64,000 bases of DNA from Acidobacteriota bacterium. Lineage in GTDB: Bacteria; Acidobacteriota; Thermoanaerobaculia; UBA5066. The stretch is taken from assembly GCA_029781975.1 (NCBI GenBank), contig JAKOVQ010000053.1:62001-126000 (forward strand). The letters run 5' to 3'. The translations under genes were made by a program, and so were the position numbers. Of this stretch, positions 1-7,733 are shown piece by piece; within the stretch, counting starts at the first letter, position 1, and each line of letters begins with the position of its first letter. The notes beneath the pieces are model-generated. The model had not been told where the DNA came from. It saw nothing but the letters and a program-made list of their open reading frames with translations, and did not search any database.

Positions 1-74
1 CTGGTGACGTTCGGCGTCCGCCGCGTCGCGGGCACCCGGGCGGCGGTCGAGCTCCGGCCGGGCTCCGTCCGGCC

Positions 75-1112
75 TCAGCTCCACCTGAAGAGGCGGAGCG
101 CCAGGCCGAAGCTGACCGCCGCCCAGACGCAGAGGAGGACGAGCTCGGGGAGGACTCCGCCGAGCCCGTGCCCCTCGGTCATGACGGCGCGCAGGGCGTC
201 GTTGAGGGCGGTGAGCGGGAGGAGCCGGATCCAGGGCCGGGCCGCCTCGGGGAAGCGCTCGTAGGAGAAGAACGTCCCCGACAGGAGCCACATCGGGAGC
301 ATCACGACGTTCATCAGGCCGCTCACCCCTTCGACGGTCCGCGCGCGCGCCGCGACGAGGAGGCCCAGGCCGGCGAAGGCGAAGGTCCCCGCCAGGATGG
401 CGAGGGCCAGGGCGACGAACGGCCCGCGGACCGCGACGCCGAAGGCGAGCCACCCGAACCCGACGAGCGCCGTCACCTCGGCGACGAGGAAGACGAGGCG
501 AGCCAGGACCAGCGCGAGGAGGTAGTCGCGCTTGCGCATGGGCGTGGCCACGAGGCGCTTCAGGAGCTTCTTCGTCCGGGCCGTGACGACCGTGAAGCCG
601 AGCCCCCACATCCCGGTTCCCATCAGGTTGAGCCCGAGGAGGCCCGGCAGGAGGAAGTCGATGTACCGAGCCCCCGGCTCGGTCACCGGCTCCTCGCGGG
701 GCCGGAGGGGATCGGTGCGGCCGGCCGCCCGCTGGAGCGCGTCGTCCACCTCGAGGCGCGCCGCGCGGGCGTCGGGGCGGGTGGGGTCGAGGCGGTAGGT
801 CGGGGGCGGGCCGGGCTCGACGAGGAGGGCGATCCGTCCCGTCCTCAGGGCCTCCCGGCCGTCGCCGGGGGAGAGCGTCGAGACCGCGAGCGCGGGCGAG
901 CGGGAGAGGGCGGCGGCCGCGGCGCCGGCCCCGGGCCCCTCCGCGACGGCGACGGGGATCCTGTCGGGAGGGCGGGAGCGGAACGCCAGCCCGAGGCCGA
1001 CGGCGAGGATCAGCGGGAAGACGAGGACCCAGAAGACCGCCTCCGGCTCGCGGACGAACTCCTTCGTCCGGACGAGGGCGAGCTCGGCGAGGGGGGGCAT
1101 GGGCCTACGCAT
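75..1112 (-). CDS. ABC-2 type transporter permease
   Basis: This 345-residue inner-membrane protein has the topology of ABC-2 export permeases: one hydrophobic helix near residues 27-44, a long extracytoplasmic stretch (about 45-150), then a C-terminal block of about five helices (about 155-340). Its ATG lies inside the end of the ATPase gene (8-bp overlap), so the two are translationally coupled and almost certainly form one transporter. The family exports drugs, lipids or polysaccharides; the substrate cannot be read from sequence. The gene ends a co-directional run of glycosyltransferases and a sugar deacetylase, so a glycolipid or glycan substrate is a reasonable inference. Nothing callable lies in bases 1-74. 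Confidence 0.88.
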   Translation of the reverse strand: MRRPMPPLAELALVRTKEFVREPEAVFWVLVFPLILAVGLGLAFRSRPPDRIPVAVAEGPGAGAAAAALSRSPALAVSTLSPGDGREALRTGRIALLVEPGPPPTYRLDPTRPDARAARLEVDDALQRAAGRTDPLRPREEPVTEPGARYIDFLLPGLLGLNLMGTGMWGLGFTVVTARTKKLLKRLVATPMRKRDYLLALVLARLVFLVAEVTALVGFGWLAFGVAVRGPFVALALAILAGTFAFAGLGLLVAARARTVEGVSGLMNVVMLPMWLLSGTFFSYERFPEAARPWIRLLPLTALNDALRAVMTEGHGLGGVLPELVLLCVWAAVSFGLALRLFRWS

Positions 1113-2046
1113 CGCGGAGGTGCCTCCCGGTCAGCGCGACGAAGAGGTCCTCGAGCGTCGCGCGATGCGTCGCGAGAGAGACGAGGCGCGCGCCTGCCGC
1201 GTCGGCGGACGCGAGGAGGGCCGGCACCGTCTCGGCGAGGGAGCGGACCGCCAGCGCGGTCGAGGAGCCGTTGACGTGCTCCTCGGCCACTCCGGGGAGG
1301 GAGCGGAGGAGGGAGGGCGGGAGCGGCGGGTCGGTCTGGAACTCCAAGACGTGGGGCGCGTGGAGCCGCGCGACGAGCTCGTCCGGCGTCCCGAGGGCGA
1401 TCACCCGGCCGTGGTCGACGATCGCCACCCGGTCGCAGAGCCTCTCGGCCTCCTCCATGTAGTGGGTCGTCAGCAGCACCGTCCCGCCGGACGCCTTGAA
1501 CCTCTCCACGACGGCCCAGAGCTCGCGCCGGCTCTGGGGGTCGAGCCCGGTCGTCGGCTCGTCGAGGAAGAGGAGCTCCGGGTCGCCGACGAGGGCGCAC
1601 GCGACGGCGAGGCGCTGCCTCTGGCCCCCGGAGAGCTTGCCGACCCGCGCGTGCCGCTTCTCCCCGAGGGAGAGGGCGGCGACGACCTCCTCCGGGTCGC
1701 GCCCCTGCGGGTAGAACGACCGGAAGAGGAGGAGGGTCTCCTCCACCGTCAGCTTCTCCGCGAGCTGCGTCTCCTGGAGCGAGATGCCGAGCCGCTCCCG
1801 CAGCCGGGAGCCGCCGTCGTGCCACGTCGAGCCGAGCACCTCGACCTCGCCGCCGTCGGCGCCGGTGAGCCCCTCGAGGATCTCGATCGTCGTGGTCTTG
1901 CCGGCGCCGTTCGGACCGAGAAGGCCGAAGCACTCGCCGCGGGCGACCTCGAGGTCGAGCCCGTCGACCGCCCGGACGTCGCCGTAGCTCTTCCGGAGCC
2001 CGCGACAGCGGATCGCAGCCTCGCGCACCGGCGGATGGTACGGCAC
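1105..2046 (-). CDS. ABC transporter ATP-binding protein (ABC-2 export type)
   Basis: This is the 313-aa cytoplasmic ATPase of an ABC-2 exporter. The Walker A motif GPNGAGKTT is at residues 44-52, the signature LSGGQ at 138-142 and Walker B LLFLDEP at 158-164, followed by the D-loop and the H-loop (TTHYMEEAE). The C-terminal ~90 residues form the extra domain typical of CcmA/DrrA-like ATPases, ending in the ATLEDLFVALTG motif. The start is GTG at 2046; no convincing ribosome-binding site is visible. It precedes and overlaps the permease gene and sits 40 nt after the deacetylase gene on the same strand, so it may be the last part of that operon. Confidence 0.93.
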   Translation of the reverse strand: MPYHPPVREAAIRCRGLRKSYGDVRAVDGLDLEVARGECFGLLGPNGAGKTTTIEILEGLTGADGGEVEVLGSTWHDGGSRLRERLGISLQETQLAEKLTVEETLLLFRSFYPQGRDPEEVVAALSLGEKRHARVGKLSGGQRQRLAVACALVGDPELLFLDEPTTGLDPQSRRELWAVVERFKASGGTVLLTTHYMEEAERLCDRVAIVDHGRVIALGTPDELVARLHAPHVLEFQTDPPLPPSLLRSLPGVAEEHVNGSSTALAVRSLAETVPALLASADAAGARLVSLATHRATLEDLFVALTGRHLRDA

Positions 2047-2086
2047 CGGCCCGGACCGACCGGTGTCGGCGGAGGGGGGGGCCTCG

Positions 2087-2953
2087 TCAGCTCGACGCCG
2101 GGCGCGGGGCCAGCGAGGCGAAGCTCGCGACGACGGCGCCCTTCGCCTCGAGGAGCGCCCGGAAGCCGGCGCCGCGGAGCGCCTCGGACTCCTCGGGCCA
2201 GCGGTATCCCCAGCGGTACCGGGCCGGCGTCTCGGCGTCGTCGCCGCCGGGGTGGAGGACGACCTCCCAGGTGCCGTCGTCCGGGAGGCGCGGCAGGAGC
2301 CGCTCCCAGCGCTCGGGAGTCATCCCCCCCGCCTCGGCGAGACCCAGGACCCGCGGCGGCTCGGGGAAGCCGGCGCGGGCCAGCGACCTCCGGGCAGCCG
2401 CGCCGAAGAGCGCGAGGAGCCGGGCGCGCGCGGCCCCGGCGAAATTGGACGAGCCCGCCGCGGCCGGGTCGTCGGCGCGCGGGGCGCGGACGAAGGGAAC
2501 GCCGAACCGGCGGGCGAGCGAGAGGGCGAGCGGGAAGAGGCGCGGGAGGAGGTGGAGGTGCTGGTGGCCGTCGAGGTGGGTGACGGCGAGGCCCGACGCG
2601 AGGACCCGCTCCACCTGGGCCTCCCACTCGCGCTCGACGTCGGCCCGGCGGATCCGCCCCGCCGCCACCGCCGCCGCGACGGCCGGCCACGACGGGCGGA
2701 AGCGGCCGCCCCGCACGAGGCTCGGGACGGTCGCGGGGTCCGAGACCGGCGCCTCGCCTCCGACCAGGGCGAGGTGGACGCCGGCCGTCGTCACGCCCGC
2801 CGCGCGGAGCGCCTCGACGGCCTCGCCGAAGGCGCTCCCGCACGCGAGGAGGCTCGTGTCGGTCAGGGCGCCGGCCGAAAGGAGCCCCCCGATCGCGCGG
2901 GAGACCCCCGGGGTCAGCCCCGCGTCATCGGCGTTGAGGACGAGGCGGATCAC
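2087..2953 (-). CDS. YdjC/ChbG/HpnK-family carbohydrate deacetylase
   Basis: This 288-aa protein belongs to the YdjC/ChbG metal-dependent deacetylases, which remove N-acetyl groups from amino sugars or related groups from glycolipids. Seen directly: the N-terminal LNADDAG motif (metal-binding Asp pair), the THLDGHQHLH block near residue 120 with the metal-binding histidines, and a HPGG motif near the C-terminus. GTG at 2953 overlaps the stop of the upstream glycosyltransferase (GTGA), so translation is coupled. HpnK members act in hopanoid biosynthesis and ChbG on chitooligosaccharides. With a DPM1-like and a PIG-V-like transferase in the same run, a glycolipid substrate is the best guess. 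Confidence 0.85.
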   Translation of the reverse strand: MIRLVLNADDAGLTPGVSRAIGGLLSAGALTDTSLLACGSAFGEAVEALRAAGVTTAGVHLALVGGEAPVSDPATVPSLVRGGRFRPSWPAVAAAVAAGRIRRADVEREWEAQVERVLASGLAVTHLDGHQHLHLLPRLFPLALSLARRFGVPFVRAPRADDPAAAGSSNFAGAARARLLALFGAAARRSLARAGFPEPPRVLGLAEAGGMTPERWERLLPRLPDDGTWEVVLHPGGDDAETPARYRWGYRWPEESEALRGAGFRALLEAKGAVVASFASLAPRPASS

Positions 2954-3672
2954 GGCCGGCGCCGCCCGCGCCGGAGGTCCGGGGCGAGGCGGACGAGGTC
3001 GCGGAGGATCCGGAGGATGACGCGGGGCGAGGAGAGGGTGGAGACCCCGCGCGTCCTGGGGAAGTAGTCGAGCCCCACTTGCTGGATCAGCGCGCCTCGG
3101 TTCCGGAGCCTCACGATCAGCTCGGCGTCGATGAAGGAGCCGTCGCTCTCGAGAGGGAGGCCCGCGAGGAGCTCTCGCCGGATCAGCTTGCACGAGAAGT
3201 TGACGTCGCGGATCGGGATCGAGAAGACGAGGTGGACGAGGCCGTTGTAGAGGAAGGAGTAGAGCGTCCGGAGCGTCCCCTCCCCGGTCCGGTCGTGGCG
3301 GTAGCCCGAGATGACGTCCGCCCCGGTGATCTCCGCCGCCCGGAGGACGCGCCCCGCCTCGTCGAGGTCCCACGGCAGGTCGCAGTCGGTGTAGAGGACC
3401 CAGCTCTTGCTCGCCGCGCCGAAGCCGCTCTTCAGGGCGCCGCCGAGCCCGCGGTTCACGTCGTGCGCGACGAGCCGGATCCTCGGGTCGGCCGCGGCGC
3501 GCTCCGCCGCCAGGGCGCGCGTCCCGTCGCGCGAGGCGTCGTCGACGAGGACGATCTCCCAGCTGTCGGCGTGGCGCGAGAGGGCGTCGACCGCGACGTC
3601 GAGGAGGTGGGGGAGGCTCCGCTCCTCGTCGTGCATCGGGACCACCAGCGAGACGGAGCGCTCCGGCCTCAC
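2950..3672 (-). CDS. family 2 glycosyltransferase, DPM1 (polyprenyl-phosphate mannose synthase)-like
   Basis: This 240-aa GT-A enzyme has the DPM1/GT2 layout: SLVVPMHDEE at the N-terminus, VDDASRDGT (first nucleotide-binding Asp pair), LGGALKSGF and a TDCDLPW metal-binding DxD-like motif around residue 95. It lacks the C-terminal membrane helices of the longer DPM1 and GtrB forms. The family moves a sugar from a nucleotide donor to polyprenyl phosphate, making the lipid-linked donor used by GT-C enzymes. GTG at 3672 overlaps the stop of the PIG-V-like gene (GTGA), and its own stop overlaps the deacetylase start. Coupling to a GT-C mannosyltransferase supports a Pol-P-hexose synthase role; mannose specificity is inferred. 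Confidence 0.85.
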   Translation of the reverse strand: MRPERSVSLVVPMHDEERSLPHLLDVAVDALSRHADSWEIVLVDDASRDGTRALAAERAAADPRIRLVAHDVNRGLGGALKSGFGAASKSWVLYTDCDLPWDLDEAGRVLRAAEITGADVISGYRHDRTGEGTLRTLYSFLYNGLVHLVFSIPIRDVNFSCKLIRRELLAGLPLESDGSFIDAELIVRLRNRGALIQQVGLDYFPRTRGVSTLSSPRVILRILRDLVRLAPDLRRGRRRP

Positions 3673-4829
3673 GAGACGAACCTCCAGTTGACGAAGAAGG
3701 CGATCCTCACGAGGAGGAGCGCGGCCGAGGCTCCGAGCCAGACGCGCCCGAGCCAGGGCCTTTCGGCCCCGAGCTCGCCGGCGAGGGTGAAGCAGGGGTA
3801 GATCGTCAGGGTGTAGCGCGGGATCCCCGCGGCGGTCCCGGTCAGGATCGGGAGCGAGAGGACCCCGGCGGTCCAGGCGGCGTCGGCCCAGCGGCGGCGC
3901 GCGGCCTGGAGGGCGCCGAGGACGGCGAAGAGGAGGAGGTGGAAGTAGGGCGCCACCGCGCCCGGATGCGCGGTGAAGTGCCCGCGCCTGACGTCCCGGA
4001 CGAGCTCCGCGACGAAGGCGGCCGGGCCCCCCGCGGCCTCGGCGACGCCGGGCCGCCAGGCCTCCATCACCCGGAAGAAGAGCATCGGCTCCCCCTTCCA
4101 GAGGCCGACGCCGAAGACCCACGAGAGGACCCCGGCGAGCGGGAGGAGGGCGAGGAGCGCCGCGCCGGCCACGCGGCCCCGTGTCGGCTTCCGCCCCGCG
4201 AGCCACGTGAGCGCGAGGGCGGGGCCGATGGCGACGGCGGGGGCCCGCGTCAGCCCGAGGAGGAACGCGAAGACGGCGGCGCCCCCGAGCCCGTCGCGGC
4301 GGACGGAGCGGAACGCGAGGAGGGCGAGGAGGAGGAAGAGGGACTCGGTGTAGACCGCCGCGAAGAAGAAGGCGACGGGGTAGAGGAGGAGGTAGGGGAG
4401 CGCCTCGCGCCCCCGCCCCTCGCCGAGCCGCTCGCGCGCCTCCTCGGCGAAGAGCGGGATCGCGAGGAGGAGCGCCGCCCAGCTGACCGCGAGCCCCAGC
4501 CGGAACGACTCGATCCCCGTCGCCAGGTGGAGCGCCCGGACCGTGAGCGGGTAGAGGGGGAAGAAGGCGTGCGGCGCCTCGTGGCCGGGAGGGGGCGGGG
4601 GCGGATAGCCGTTCCGGGCGATGGTGTCGTACCAGCCGGAGTCGAAGCGGGCGAGGAGGGGGGCGCGCGCCACCACGTCGGGGCTCCACTGGGCCTCCCG
4701 CGCGATCGGGGCGACGCCGAAGACGGCGAGCGCCCAGAGGTGGACGGCGGCGATCCAGCCGAGGACGAGGAGAGAGAGCCGGCGGTTCTCCGGTCCTCGC
4801 CAGGGCCAGGGGAAGGCGCTCTCGCTCAC
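3669..4829 (-). CDS. PIG-V-like polytopic (GT-C) mannosyltransferase
   Basis: This 386-aa protein has about nine hydrophobic helices and the hallmarks of the PIG-V/mannosyltransferase family: a first-loop RFDSGWYDTIARNGY motif near residue 62, FFPLYPL near 90, and AVYTESLFLLLALLAF near 160. Eukaryotic PIG-V adds the second mannose of the GPI anchor from dolichol-phosphate-mannose; bacterial relatives use polyprenyl-phosphate sugars. It is the first gene of a minus-strand operon, feeding by GTGA overlap into a DPM1-like synthase that could make its donor. The start is GTG at 4829. The 93-nt divergent gap upstream shows no clear -10 for this strand. Confidence 0.82.
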   Translation of the reverse strand: MSESAFPWPWRGPENRRLSLLVLGWIAAVHLWALAVFGVAPIAREAQWSPDVVARAPLLARFDSGWYDTIARNGYPPPPPPGHEAPHAFFPLYPLTVRALHLATGIESFRLGLAVSWAALLLAIPLFAEEARERLGEGRGREALPYLLLYPVAFFFAAVYTESLFLLLALLAFRSVRRDGLGGAAVFAFLLGLTRAPAVAIGPALALTWLAGRKPTRGRVAGAALLALLPLAGVLSWVFGVGLWKGEPMLFFRVMEAWRPGVAEAAGGPAAFVAELVRDVRRGHFTAHPGAVAPYFHLLLFAVLGALQAARRRWADAAWTAGVLSLPILTGTAAGIPRYTLTIYPCFTLAGELGAERPWLGRVWLGASAALLLVRIAFFVNWRFVS

Positions 4830-4887
4830 GGTGTCGTGCTCCGGGGCCGTCGGGGCGTACGGGTGGCGGCCGGGGAGCTTAACCTAC

Positions 4888-4914
4888 GGCCCGGGCGGAC
4901 GGAGCGCCCGGGCC
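4888..4914 (+). promoter_or_regulatory. perfect 10-bp hairpin directly before the ribosome-binding site
   Basis: Two perfect inverted 10-mers, GGCCCGGGCG at 4888-4897 and CGCCCGGGCC at 4905-4914, enclose a 7-nt loop. The right arm abuts the ggagga ribosome-binding site (4915-4920) of the methyltransferase gene starting at 4923. As RNA it would be a very stable stem immediately 5' of the Shine-Dalgarno, able to affect initiation or mRNA stability. The same layout recurs before two other genes in the window. Confidence 0.6.
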
Positions 4915-4922
4915 GGAGGAGC

Positions 4923-5603
4923 ATGAGGATCGACACGAGGACCGAGGGGGCCGAGCTGCGGCGACGGATCGCAGGAAGGCCGCTCCGGGAGAGGGTTCAC
5001 CTCGCCGCGCGGCTCTCGAGCGTCCCCTGGGACCGCGTCCTCGCCGCCTTCGAGCCCGAGGGCGACCTCCTCGACGTCGGCTGCGGGCCGGGCCTCCTCG
5101 CCCACCTCCTCGAGCGGGCCGGGTTCCGCGGGACCTACCGGGGGATCGATGTCGACCCGCGCAAGATCGACCGCGCGCGCGCCACCCCCGGGGAGAGGCC
5201 GGGGCGGCGGTTCGACGTCCTCCCGCTGGAGGAGGCGCCGCCCGGCGCCTTCGACCAGGTGGCGCTGCTCGACGTCCTCTACCTCGTCCCGAGGGCCGGC
5301 CGGGCGGGCTTCGTCGCGCGCGCGGCCGGGTGCCTGAAGCCGGGAGGACGCCTCGTGGCGCTGACGAGCGGGGGAGGGCCGTCGTGGAAGCGCGCGCTCG
5401 ACCGGCTCCAGGAGCGGGTCGCCGTCTTCGCCCTCCGGATGACGGCCGGGGCCGCCGTCGAGACGTGCGACGGGGCCGAGGTGGCGGCGCTGATGACCGA
5501 GGCGGGGCTCGCCGACGTCGAGGTCCGCGGGATCGGGGCCGGATACCTCCACGGGTTCGAGCTCGTCTCCGGGCGCAGGGGAGCCGCGGGGGCGGTTCCT
5601 TAG
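4923..5603 (+). CDS. class I SAM-dependent methyltransferase
   Basis: This 226-aa cytoplasmic protein carries the SAM-binding motif I (LLDVGCGPG, residues 49-57), an acidic motif II (GIDVDPRKI) and motif VI-like LKPGGRLV, which define a Rossmann-fold class I methyltransferase of the methyltransf_11/25 type. The substrate cannot be told from sequence. ATG at 4923 has a strong ggagga ribosome-binding site 2 nt upstream of its spacer and a stable hairpin just before it. It diverges from the PIG-V-like gene and lies 9 nt before the LpxH-like gene, so it could modify the same envelope lipids, but that is only context. Confidence 0.88.
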   Translation: MRIDTRTEGAELRRRIAGRPLRERVHLAARLSSVPWDRVLAAFEPEGDLLDVGCGPGLLAHLLERAGFRGTYRGIDVDPRKIDRARATPGERPGRRFDVLPLEEAPPGAFDQVALLDVLYLVPRAGRAGFVARAAGCLKPGGRLVALTSGGGPSWKRALDRLQERVAVFALRMTAGAAVETCDGAEVAALMTEAGLADVEVRGIGAGYLHGFELVSGRRGAAGAVP

Positions 5604-5606
5604 AAT
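5601..5606 (+). promoter_or_regulatory. candidate -10 of a leaderless promoter (LpxH-like gene)
   Basis: TAGAAT at 5601-5606 overlaps the methyltransferase stop codon and lies 6 nt before GTG 5613. No Shine-Dalgarno precedes that start. Transcription initiating the usual 6-7 nt after the -10 would begin at the start codon. Confidence 0.5.
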
Positions 5607-5612
5607 CCGGCG

Positions 5613-6398
5613 GTGGTCCCGCTCCCGCCTCCCGTCCGCGTCGCCGAAGGCGGCGTCGCCGTCTTCGCCGACGCCCACCTCGGGCAGGCCGAGGGAGACG
5701 GCGACGACTTCCTCCTTGCGCTCGACGAGGTCGCCGCGCGCGGCTTCAGGACGATCGTCCTCCTCGGCGACATCTTCCACTACTTCATCGGCAGCTCGAA
5801 GTTCGAGACGCCACTCGTCAGGAAGCTCCTCGACGGCTGGGCCTCGCTCGCCGCGCGGGGGGTCTCCCTCCGCTACGTCGAGGGGAACCGGGACTTCTTC
5901 GTCGGCGGGTCCCCCTTCTCCGCCTCGTTCGCCTCGTACGGCGACGCGGACGGCCTCGCCGTGGGGGAGAGGCGCTACGCGTTCGTCCACGGCGACCGGA
6001 TCAACACGGGAGACCTCCCGTACCGCTTCTGGCGGCGCCTGTCGAAGAACCCGGTCTCCGAGGCGGTCCTCCACCTCCTCCCCGGCCGGGCCGCCCGGTT
6101 CATCGTCTCGCGCACCGAGGCTCGGCTCTACCGGACGAACTTCCGCCACAAGTCGCGGCTCCCGGAGGCGGCGCTCGTGGAGGAGGGCCGGAGGGCCCGC
6201 CGGGCGGGTTACGACGCCGTCCTGGTGGGGCACTTCCACGTCGGGTGGCTGCGGGAGGGGCCGGACTACGTCACCCGGATCCTCCCGGCGTGGCTCGAGG
6301 AGCGGACGCACGCGGAGATCGCCCCGGACGGGACGCTGACCCTCGTCGAGGAGCCGTCCGCCTCGCGCGCCGTCCGCCGCGGCCGCCACGGGGCGTGA
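5613..6398 (+). CDS. LpxH-like metallophosphoesterase (probable UDP-2,3-diacylglucosamine diphosphatase)
   Basis: This is a 261-aa calcineurin-fold phosphoesterase with all dinuclear-metal motifs: D20xH22, GD (D53), GNRD (N92-D94), HGD (H126) and GHFH (H207, H209). The GNRDF signature, the spacing and the basic segment around residues 140-185 match LpxH, which cleaves UDP-2,3-diacylglucosamine to lipid X in lipid A biosynthesis at the inner membrane face. A GTG start at 5613 fits the TAGAAT hexamer 6 nt upstream better than any ribosome-binding site. Next comes aroA after a 10-nt gap. A generic nucleotide-sugar pyrophosphatase of the same fold is the alternative. Confidence 0.75.
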   Translation: MVPLPPPVRVAEGGVAVFADAHLGQAEGDGDDFLLALDEVAARGFRTIVLLGDIFHYFIGSSKFETPLVRKLLDGWASLAARGVSLRYVEGNRDFFVGGSPFSASFASYGDADGLAVGERRYAFVHGDRINTGDLPYRFWRRLSKNPVSEAVLHLLPGRAARFIVSRTEARLYRTNFRHKSRLPEAALVEEGRRARRAGYDAVLVGHFHVGWLREGPDYVTRILPAWLEERTHAEIAPDGTLTLVEEPSASRAVRRGRHGA

Positions 6399-6408
6399 GG
6401 GGAGCGAG

Positions 6409-7662
6409 GTGAGCTTCCCCTTCCTCCTCCCGGGCGGCCGGCTCGTGGGAACGGTCCGGATCCCGGGCTCCAAGAGCCTCACGAATCGCGCCCTGGTCGC
6501 CGCGGCGCTCGCGCCCGGGACGAGCGTGATCCGCGGGCCCCTCGCCTCCGACGACACGGCCACCCTCGCAGCGGCGCTCCGCCGCCTCGGGGCCTCGATC
6601 GACGAGGGCGAGGACGCGTGGCGCGTGACGGGACCGCTCCGTCCACCGGAGGGCGAGGTCGTCCTCGACGTCGGGCCCGCGGGGACGCCGGCCCGGTTCC
6701 TCGCCGCGCTCGCCGCGGCCCTCCCCGGCCGGACGGTCCTCGACGGTTCGCCACGGATGAGGGAGCGGCCGATGGGACCGCTCGTCGAGGCGCTCCGGGA
6801 CCTCGGCGCCCCGATCACCTGCCTCGGCCGCGAGGGGCACCTCCCGCTCCGGATCGACGGGGGGCGCCTTCGCGGGGGCGAGGTGACGATCCGCGCGGAC
6901 GTCTCGTCGCAGTTCGTCTCCGCGCTCCTCCTCGTCGCGCCCCTCGTCCGCGGGGGGCTGGAGGTGAAGCTCTCGGGCCCGCTCGTCTCGCCCGCCTACG
7001 TCACCCTCACCCGCGAGGTGATCGCCGTCTTCGCGCCGGGCGGGACCCCGCGCCCTTCCGCCTACGACGTCCCCGGCGACGACTCGGCGGCCTGCTTCCC
7101 GATCGCGGGAGCCGTCGTCTCCGGGGGAGAGGTCCGGCTCCGGGGCCTCGTCCGGGAGTCGGCCCAGCCGGACGCCGTCTTCCGCTCGTGGGCCGAGAGC
7201 GCCGGCGGCCAGCTCTCGTGGCGGGACGGCGACCTCGTGGTCCGCGGCCCCTCGGCGGGCGTCCGCCCGGTGGACGCGGACGTCGACCCGGCTCCCGACG
7301 CGGCCCTGCCGCTCGCGGCCCTCGTCGCCTTCTCGACGGGGGTGTCGCGCCTCGGCGGGACGTCGCGCCTCGGGGAGAAGGAGTCCGACCGGCGGGCGGC
7401 GGCGCTCGAGCTGCTGGCGGCGTGCGGGGCCGCGGGAGCCGCGGCGGGCGACGTCGTGACGATCGACGGCCCGGCGGGGCGCCCCCGCCCGGCCTCCTTC
7501 CGCGCGAGGGACGACCACCGCGTGGCGATGGCGGCCGGGGTGCTCGCCCTCCGCCTCCCCGCGGGGAGCACGCTCGACGACCCGGGCTGCGTCTCCAAGT
7601 CGTGGCCCGGTTTCTGGGACGCCTGGCGGCAGCTCCTCGCGGCCGCGCCTCCGTCCTCCTGA
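6409..7662 (+). CDS. aroA: 3-phosphoshikimate 1-carboxyvinyltransferase (EPSP synthase)
   Basis: AroA transfers the enolpyruvyl group of PEP to shikimate-3-phosphate, the sixth shikimate-pathway step. The 417-aa protein shows [11 protein letters not shown] near the N-terminus (PEP and phosphate binding), the AGTPARFL loop, [10 protein letters not shown], the KESDRRAA motif and the C-terminal DDHRVAMA segment. The usual GNAGT loop reads GPAGT here. The GTG start at 6409 has a ggggagcgag ribosome-binding region. It lies 10 nt after the LpxH-like gene. A second shikimate/aromatic gene, the CM-PDT-DAHPS fusion, lies about 37 kb away, so the pathway is dispersed. Confidence 0.95.
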   Translation: MSFPFLLPGGRLVGTVRIPGSKSLTNRALVAAALAPGTSVIRGPLASDDTATLAAALRRLGASIDEGEDAWRVTGPLRPPEGEVVLDVGPAGTPARFLAALAAALPGRTVLDGSPRMRERPMGPLVEALRDLGAPITCLGREGHLPLRIDGGRLRGGEVTIRADVSSQFVSALLLVAPLVRGGLEVKLSGPLVSPAYVTLTREVIAVFAPGGTPRPSAYDVPGDDSAACFPIAGAVVSGGEVRLRGLVRESAQPDAVFRSWAESAGGQLSWRDGDLVVRGPSAGVRPVDADVDPAPDAALPLAALVAFSTGVSRLGGTSRLGEKESDRRAAALELLAACGAAGAAAGDVVTIDGPAGRPRPASFRARDDHRVAMAAGVLALRLPAGSTLDDPGCVSKSWPGFWDAWRQLLAAAPPSS

Positions 7663-7733
7663 CGCGGGCGTCTCGCCGGGCCCTCCCCGCCCGTGAGAGG
7701 ATTGGGACACCATCGGTGCGGGGGAGCGAGCGG

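Noticed and set aside
4-264. Short plus-strand frame at the left edge
   Set aside because: It is Arg/Ser/Pro-rich, has no ribosome-binding site or -10 and lies mostly antisense to the ABC permease.
6670-6700. AroA loop GPAGT in place of GNAGT as a possible inactivating change
   Set aside because: All other EPSP synthase motifs are intact and related variants of this loop occur in active enzymes; too weak to claim.
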